A stretch of 64,000 nt of DNA. Source: SB25 sp029560875. Lineage in GTDB: Bacteria > Bacteroidota > Bacteroidia > Bacteroidales > Tenuifilaceae. The notes beneath the pieces were generated by a model. It was not told the origin of the DNA and made no database searches. It saw only the letters and a list, made by a program, of their open reading frames with translations. The position numbers were made by a program, and so were the translations under genes. This document shows positions 58,781-64,000 of the stretch, in pieces (within the stretch, counting starts at the first letter, position 1; every line of letters starts with the position of its first letter). The stretch covers positions 23,053 to 87,052 of the forward strand of contig DAOOPM010000014.1 in assembly GCA_035388225.1 (NCBI GenBank). The letters run 5' to 3'.

Positions 58781-60418
58781 ATGAATAACGCAATTTTCAG
58801 CTTTGAACGACCAAAGAATGAGCCAATTCTGAGCTATAAATCGTGCTCACCCGAAAGAATTAAACTTGAAAAAGAGTTAGAGAACTTAGCGAACACCGTG
58901 ACTGAAATTCCCCTAATTATTGGTGGCAAGGAAATCAGAACAGGCGTGACAGAAACCGTGAGAATGCCACACAACCATTCTCACATCCTAGCAAAATTCC
59001 ATTTAGCTGGCGAAAAGGAAGTAAACATGGCTATTGATGCTGCGCTTGCTGCTCGTCACCAGTGGGAACAAACATCGTGGATTGACAGGGTTTCTGTTAC
59101 TCTAAAGATTGCTGAGTTAATAGCAACAAAATACCGTCCATTAATAAATGCAGCTACAATGCTTGGTCAAAGCAAAAATGCTTACCAAGCAGAGATTGAT
59201 TCAGCCTGCGAGGTTATTGACTTCTTACGATTTAACGCATACTTTGTGAGTCAAATATACAACGAGCAACCAATTTCAGAGAATTCTCACTTAAACAGAA
59301 CTGAGTACCGTCCTTTGGAAGGATTTGTTTTCACAGTATCGCCTTTCAACTTCACTGCAATTGCATCGAACCTTAACTTATCGCCTGTACTAATGGGGAA
59401 CACAGTTGTTTGGAAACCAGCAACCACCTCGCTTCTATCTAACTATATTTTGATGAAGATTTTTAAGGAAGCCGGCGTTCCCGATGGTGTTATCAACTTT
59501 GTTCCAAGTAAAGGCTCGGTAATTGGCAAGGAAATATTTAAACACCCAATGCTTGCGGGTATTCACTTTACCGGTTCAACAGGAACTTTCAACCATTTCT
59601 GGCGTCAAATTGCCGAGAATCTTGACAAGTACCGCTCATATCCAAAACTAGTTGGCGAAACTGGCGGCAAGGACTTTATTGTGGTTCATCCAAGTGCACA
59701 ACTCGATGAGGTTGCTGTTGCAATGGTGCGTGGTTCTTTTGAGTACCAAGGTCAAAAGTGCTCTGCTGCATCGCGCGCATACGTTCCAAAATCGATGTGG
59801 CCAGCATTGAAAGATGCCATGGGTAAAATGCTGAGCGAAATTAAAATGGGCGACCCAACAGATTTCACCAACTTCATAAACGCTGTTATTGACCAAGCAT
59901 CGTTCGACAATATTATGGGCTATATCCAAAAAGCAAAAGAGGCTAGCGATGCTGAGATTGTTTTTGGAGGTAACGGCGACAAAAGCGTTGGATACTTTAT
60001 TGAGCCAACCGTTATACTTACCTCAAATCCACACTTCATAACCATGGAGGAGGAAATATTTGGGCCAGTTCTAACAATCTATACATACAACGATAACGAG
60101 TACGAGAAAACACTTGAACTTTGCGACCAAACATCGCCATATGCGCTAACAGGAGCAATATTTGCAAGTGACCGTGCTGCTATAGATTTAGCCATGGAAA
60201 AACTACGCTACGCTGCAGGTAACTTCTATGTAAACGATAAACCAACAGGAGCAGTAGTAGGTCAACAACCATTTGGTGGTGCTCGTGCATCGGGTACAAA
60301 CGACAAGGCTGGTAGCCACTTAAACCTTATCCGTTGGACTAGCGCTCGTACTATCAAGGAAACACTTGTTCCACCAACCGATTACAAGTATCCATTTATG
60401 CAGGAAAACTGCAAATAG
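58781..60418 (+). CDS. pruA: L-glutamate gamma-semialdehyde dehydrogenase (delta-1-pyrroline-5-carboxylate dehydrogenase)
   Basis: 545 residues, aldehyde dehydrogenase fold. Oxidises glutamate semialdehyde, from proline or ornithine breakdown, to glutamate with NAD. The catalytic Cys is in FEYQGQKCSAASRAYVP, the general-base Glu region is LVGETGGKDF, and nucleotide binding includes GSTGTF. Length and the start MNNAIFSFERPKNEPILSY fit the pruA type. Two palindromes lie in its upstream region. A hairpin separates it from the converging exported peptidase gene. Confidence 0.96.
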   Translation: MNNAIFSFERPKNEPILSYKSCSPERIKLEKELENLANTVTEIPLIIGGKEIRTGVTETVRMPHNHSHILAKFHLAGEKEVNMAIDAALAARHQWEQTSWIDRVSVTLKIAELIATKYRPLINAATMLGQSKNAYQAEIDSACEVIDFLRFNAYFVSQIYNEQPISENSHLNRTEYRPLEGFVFTVSPFNFTAIASNLNLSPVLMGNTVVWKPATTSLLSNYILMKIFKEAGVPDGVINFVPSKGSVIGKEIFKHPMLAGIHFTGSTGTFNHFWRQIAENLDKYRSYPKLVGETGGKDFIVVHPSAQLDEVAVAMVRGSFEYQGQKCSAASRAYVPKSMWPALKDAMGKMLSEIKMGDPTDFTNFINAVIDQASFDNIMGYIQKAKEASDAEIVFGGNGDKSVGYFIEPTVILTSNPHFITMEEEIFGPVLTIYTYNDNEYEKTLELCDQTSPYALTGAIFASDRAAIDLAMEKLRYAAGNFYVNDKPTGAVVGQQPFGGARASGTNDKAGSHLNLIRWTSARTIKETLVPPTDYKYPFMQENCK

Positions 60419-60469
60419 AATATTTACGATAATATGACTACCCAGTCATAGTTTATGTTTATGGTTTGG

Positions 60470-60497
60470 AAAGTTGGAGTAGCAATGCTCCAACTTT
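60470..60497. terminator. Hairpin between pruA and the exported peptidase gene
   Basis: Perfect 10-bp stem AAAGTTGGAG / CTCCAACTTT with an eight-base loop. Both flanks are only modestly T-rich. It lies between converging genes. Confidence 0.6.
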
Positions 60498-60513
60498 ACT
60501 TCTAATTAAGTCT

Positions 60514-63500
60514 TTATTCAACAATTATTTTCCTGAATAATGTAAAGCCATTATCAATAATTTGTACTAAAAAGACACCTCTGCCGATATCACTAACAAC
60601 CTTATTCTCCAAACTAGAATTTAATGGCATACGATAAACTAATCGACCCATAGAACTATAAATGTTCAGAGTTGCATTCTTTGACAAATCCCAGTTAAAA
60701 TACAACCAGAAAACACCTTTAGACGGATTGGGATAAACAGAGAAAGATTTACTACTTTGCTCATCTTCAGAAATCCCAGTTAATGGCGCCGTAGTAAATG
60801 ACCATACAGGCCCATCAGTAATACCATAGGAATTTTTACAAACAACCTTCCAATAGTATTTTGTAGAAGATTCTGGATTATTAAACGAATAAGTACCAAT
60901 TGACACAACATTATCAAGCACCTTTTTGGCTGGGGGATTTACTTTATCTATATATAAATCGATATTTTTTGTTCCCTCGCCATTTGTCCAACTCAACGAG
61001 ATCGGAGAAGCAGAGTTTATTCCAGCAGCATTCATTTGTGGAGTTGGTGACGATGGCATGGTAGGCTTATCAAATTTCCTCACTACATTACTTATCCTTA
61101 GCTCATCTATACATCCATGGAAATCTTGTGCAATAATCAAATCTTTTAAATTAGTAAACATCTCACTCCCTGTATAAGTCTGGCTTACTGAAGAAATAAC
61201 ATTAAGATTTTTATCTCTAACGTCAATTCTTATTTCAGAACTTTTAGTGTCTCTAGTACATATAATGTGGTACCATTCGTTGAGAGTAGGCTTAGGCGCT
61301 TTAACAAAAATCCTATCATTAGCTTTTTTAAAGAAAAGATGGTTAAAGGTATTATCCCACCATGGATTAATAAGCAAAGAATAGTTTGCCTCATAAGAAT
61401 TGTTATCGCCAGGTTTTGTAATAATCGCCTGATAATTATTGTCAATAAACGCCTCTGTTTTTACCCAAGCTTCAATAGTCCAGTCGCCAGTTAAGCTAAG
61501 ACTACTACAATGAGCAACAGTAACAGGTGATATTGTTTTCAGGCTTTGCCCAAGTTTATCGGACTGACTAGTTGAGTAAGTTATTGCGTTTGCATCTCCT
61601 ACCCCATTCCCCGAGAGTGACGACTGGTTAGTTAAATCACCATCAAAGTGCATAAGCAACACCGTGTTTGCATCAACTTTATATGGCCCGCCAATAGTGT
61701 TGTTTTCAATAATACTAAAAACACTTTGGCTTTCGCAGGTTGTAGCGCTATTGGCCATATCAGTCAACCTTATCTTACAACTATTCGAAAGGGTCGATGG
61801 AACCTGCCATTGGAAGGAACGTGTATTGGTGGAAACATTGTTTTTCACTTCGTTCCAAGTTGAGCCATTATCGGAGCTGAAATCGATTTTAATTGAAGGA
61901 ATACTTGTGCTTGCCCATTTAATTGAAACTAAATCGCCGGCAAAAAGGTTTTCGCCTCCCTTGGGGTATTGTAACGATAGGCTGTTTGCATCACCCTTTG
62001 TAAAAGGACCATAAATAGTCCCAATCTCATAATCAGAATGACGAATCTTTATGTGGAATTGACCTAAAAATCCACTCGGGGCTGTCCAAGAAGCCGTTGC
62101 TGCAGTTGTAGCACTAGCTATTTTAGTCCACGTTACCTTATTATCGGTTGAAACGAATACATCCAGTTTAACAGCGGGATCAAGTGGAATCCAATATAAA
62201 TTAACGGTTTGCTCATTAACAGATTCATTCAAAATAGGATAGGTAAGGGTTGCAATTTTTTTCTGTTCAACACGAATATCCCAGTCGAAGTAAAAGGCAT
62301 TATGGAACTCATCTGGCGTATTGTATCCCAAATTCTTATAACCTTGCACATCATTACGAAAAACATCCTTAATAGTGGCATCTCCAACACCTCGGCGATA
62401 GATAAAGTCCACATAATATCGGCCAATAAGGTAATAGTCGTATGTTGAATACTCTCTTGTCTCATCGTAGGTTGGTCGATGGCCATACTTGGTAACTGCG
62501 CCTGCCATTGCAGATTTTAGCATATCTCTGTGGCCACCCAACACCTCATCGGATATCAAACCACCATTGCAGTAGAACTCCGGGAAGCCTTCATTCATCC
62601 ACGAAGTGACATTCCCTTGCCCAATAAGTCCTTGCATGGTGTGGGCGAACTCGTGCCTAACTAGGTGCTTAAATCGCCTATTCGTATTATAGTCATTGAG
62701 TTCCTGAATGCTACTTGGGCATGATAAGCCAACCCCTGACGACCAAGCAGTCCCACTGGTTTGTCTGTTTAAACACTGAGAACCATTTATTTCTGCGGAC
62801 AAACACTCGGGAATGGTATAAAAAGTAATCTTTTCTAAAGCTGTAGCCCCAAGTTTAGCGGTATATTCATTATAAGCTTCCTCCACAGTATTTGAATAAA
62901 ATGGAAAATTAAAAGCATCTGCATCTCTATAGTAGAAAATGAAATGGGCCGTTTCCAACTGCTTTTTCCCTCTTAGGTTTTCATTGGGTTCGAGGATTCG
63001 ATGAGTAAGGTATCTATTCCATTTTGCTAAAAGCTTATCGACGGTCTCTGATGACCACCACCATGATAATACCTCAATGGTTTGTTCGGTTGTGCTAGCA
63101 ATGTAGTAGTAGTGCCAAACATGAAATGCACTCATAAACTCACCGAACATGTACGAAACAGCAAGGCCATTCTTTGAGGCAAAGTTATTTCGGTCGTTAA
63201 GAATGCTAAAAGAGCTGATAGTTCCACCATAACTATTCAAAGCCGCTTTAATGGTTGCATCTGTTATATCGAGATGCGCTTCGTAGGCAGCAAAACCGTT
63301 GCTAAACCAAATGGGCATAGGGCTGTAGTTATAGTAATAACTGATATACGCTTTACATAGATAGAACAAAGCTACTTGGTTAATATCTTTAAAAACCGCT
63401 TTCTGCTCAGGCGTGGTTGGCTCGCTAACTTTGATTACCCCACCAGTGCTCACAAAACCAGCATCGAAAGGGAATGCATCAGTAGGCTTCTGAGCCTGAT

Positions 63501-63726
63501 ATTCTGAAGCTGTTAGTACCTGAATCATAAAAGTAAAAGGTGTCGATGGAGTATTCATCCAACGAGGGTGTAGATTTAAGGTTTTAACCTTATTCTCAAG
63601 TAGTGTTTGATCAATTGACTTGGAAGCACTTTTATCAATTGGTGGAAAAATTTTTCCACTAGCATTTGAATTTAAAGTAATTAAACACAAATACACATTT
63701 AAAAGTAAGTATACAATTTTATTCAT
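60514..63726 (-). CDS. T9SS-exported gluzincin-type metallopeptidase with LamG-like and Fn3 domains
   Basis: 1070 residues. Signal peptide ending near SNASG. A peptidase MA-like domain has HEFAH (VRHEFAHTMQG) followed by the NEGFPEFY helix giving the third zinc ligand. Before it, residues about 100-225 look like a second, degenerate copy (PIWFSNGFAAYEAH) without HExxH. Then Ig-like/beta repeats (about 500-690), a LamG/concanavalin-like domain (about 695-885, WTIEAWVK, GCIDELRISN), a fibronectin-III-like region, and a C-terminal T9SS sorting domain (SVYPNPSKGVFWLYF to IIVE). Probably displayed on or secreted from the cell surface. Confidence 0.88.
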   Translation of the reverse strand: MNKIVYLLLNVYLCLITLNSNASGKIFPPIDKSASKSIDQTLLENKVKTLNLHPRWMNTPSTPFTFMIQVLTASEYQAQKPTDAFPFDAGFVSTGGVIKVSEPTTPEQKAVFKDINQVALFYLCKAYISYYYNYSPMPIWFSNGFAAYEAHLDITDATIKAALNSYGGTISSFSILNDRNNFASKNGLAVSYMFGEFMSAFHVWHYYYIASTTEQTIEVLSWWWSSETVDKLLAKWNRYLTHRILEPNENLRGKKQLETAHFIFYYRDADAFNFPFYSNTVEEAYNEYTAKLGATALEKITFYTIPECLSAEINGSQCLNRQTSGTAWSSGVGLSCPSSIQELNDYNTNRRFKHLVRHEFAHTMQGLIGQGNVTSWMNEGFPEFYCNGGLISDEVLGGHRDMLKSAMAGAVTKYGHRPTYDETREYSTYDYYLIGRYYVDFIYRRGVGDATIKDVFRNDVQGYKNLGYNTPDEFHNAFYFDWDIRVEQKKIATLTYPILNESVNEQTVNLYWIPLDPAVKLDVFVSTDNKVTWTKIASATTAATASWTAPSGFLGQFHIKIRHSDYEIGTIYGPFTKGDANSLSLQYPKGGENLFAGDLVSIKWASTSIPSIKIDFSSDNGSTWNEVKNNVSTNTRSFQWQVPSTLSNSCKIRLTDMANSATTCESQSVFSIIENNTIGGPYKVDANTVLLMHFDGDLTNQSSLSGNGVGDANAITYSTSQSDKLGQSLKTISPVTVAHCSSLSLTGDWTIEAWVKTEAFIDNNYQAIITKPGDNNSYEANYSLLINPWWDNTFNHLFFKKANDRIFVKAPKPTLNEWYHIICTRDTKSSEIRIDVRDKNLNVISSVSQTYTGSEMFTNLKDLIIAQDFHGCIDELRISNVVRKFDKPTMPSSPTPQMNAAGINSASPISLSWTNGEGTKNIDLYIDKVNPPAKKVLDNVVSIGTYSFNNPESSTKYYWKVVCKNSYGITDGPVWSFTTAPLTGISEDEQSSKSFSVYPNPSKGVFWLYFNWDLSKNATLNIYSSMGRLVYRMPLNSSLENKVVSDIGRGVFLVQIIDNGFTLFRKIIVE

Positions 63727-63884
63727 ATTTGCAAAAAATAAAAAATCAACATTGTAGTGAATTCTCTTTTACTAAATATATAAATCATTATACCATAAAA
63801 AACTTTTAAAATTAAAATAAAAAAGCCACAACAACAATAGAAATCAGAAAAATATAAATTTAATAATTGAATATCCGCAATCAA
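63727..63884. other. AT-rich gap between the exported peptidase and the transposase fragment
   Basis: 158 bases, strongly AT-rich, no open frame of note. It presumably holds the promoter of the peptidase and one end of the insertion sequence, but no inverted repeat could be fixed because the other end is outside the window. Confidence 0.5.
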
Positions 63885-64000
63885 TCATAACCCTGTAATG
63901 TTAGCAATAACAAGCCTATCAAAGATTCTTTCGCCAAAATACCTCCTGTTTAGCTTGTAAATAAACTCATTGAGGTACAGCTGTAGGTATTTTCCTTTGA
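63885..64000 (-). mobile_element. C-terminal fragment of an IS1595/ISXO2-like transposase, partial at the right edge
   Basis: The reverse strand reads 37 codons from the window edge to a TGA at 63885-63887. The peptide KYLQLYLNEFIYKLNRRYF followed by GERIFDRLVIANITGL matches the end of ISXO2-like DDE transposases (LxEFxYxxNRR, LFDRLL). The rest of the gene lies outside, so it is not known if the element is intact. Confidence 0.7.

Noticed and set aside
1..64000. tRNA or rRNA genes
   Set aside because: No cloverleaf-like or rRNA-like segment was seen in the intergenic regions, which are all shorter than 300 bases.

Overview
The window looks like chromosomal DNA of a Bacteroidota bacterium, probably an anaerobic or microaerophilic member of Bacteroidales. 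Several features point there: two TonB-dependent receptors with N-terminal carboxypeptidase-regulatory-like domains, a secreted protein ending in a type IX secretion (T9SS) sorting domain, a FeoA-FeoB fusion, the DUF5687 and DUF3127 families, start codons without Shine-Dalgarno sequences, and promoters of the Bacteroidota form (TTTG, about 19-20 bp, TAnnTTTG). No rRNA or tRNA gene and no CRISPR array was found. No gene-free stretch exceeds 300 bases; the longest gaps (about 220-295 bases) hold promoters, hairpins and short repeats and are annotated individually. No clear prophage or large island is visible. The only mobile-element trace is a transposase fragment at the right edge.

Layout. 1-5.3 kb (minus strand): a partial sua5/tsaC gene, rubrerythrin, and a ferrous-iron operon (OprB-like porin, FeoAB, small Cys-rich FeoB partner). 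5.4-6.5 kb: a RhuM-Fic gene that looks inserted. 6.7-12.3 kb: two thioredoxin-fold proteins, an oligopeptidase B-like lipoprotein and Tex. 12.6-19.6 kb: FKBP isomerase, DUF3127, an MscS-type channel, guanine deaminase, patatin, RlmB and an ABC-F protein. 19.8-29.6 kb: a SpoIIE-type phosphatase with a membrane sensor, small membrane proteins, an M3 peptidase lipoprotein, DUF364, HEAT-like protein plus TlyA, and an LTA-synthase-like enzyme. 29.7-38.5 kb: TonB receptor plus lipoprotein, TIGR01777 epimerase, a kinase/ABC ATPase/DUF5687 operon, and phosphomannomutase. 38.7-42.6 kb: AddA-like helicase-nuclease and MnmD.

42.7-49.5 kb holds the most unusual locus: a four-gene operon with a NuoE-like protein, a NuoF-like protein, a 1234-residue flavoprotein and a ferritin-like diiron protein. 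The large flavoprotein joins NuoG-type [2Fe-2S], GltD/NfnB-like, 2x[4Fe-4S] and formate-dehydrogenase-like modules. The last module has lost its Sec/Cys-His catalytic pair and most of its C-terminal domain. The operon looks like an electron-bifurcating transhydrogenase-type complex rather than a formate dehydrogenase or hydrogenase.

50.6-58.5 kb (minus strand) is a molybdate/tungstate locus: a ModE-type regulator without metal-binding domains, a TiaS-like GIDDTDN protein, a small membrane protein, a surface lipoprotein, a TonB receptor, and WtpA-WtpB-WtpC. A near-palindrome (TTCGnTATGCA-N6-TGCATAnCGAA) lies between this locus and the divergent pruA. A close relative of it lies upstream of the transhydrogenase-like operon, which suggests shared control. 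58.8-64 kb: pruA, a large T9SS-exported metallopeptidase, and the transposase fragment.

Across the window, several intergenic regions carry degenerate arrays with a strict 7-bp period but different core words, and three carry related hairpins built around GGGTTTTGAACCC-like cores.
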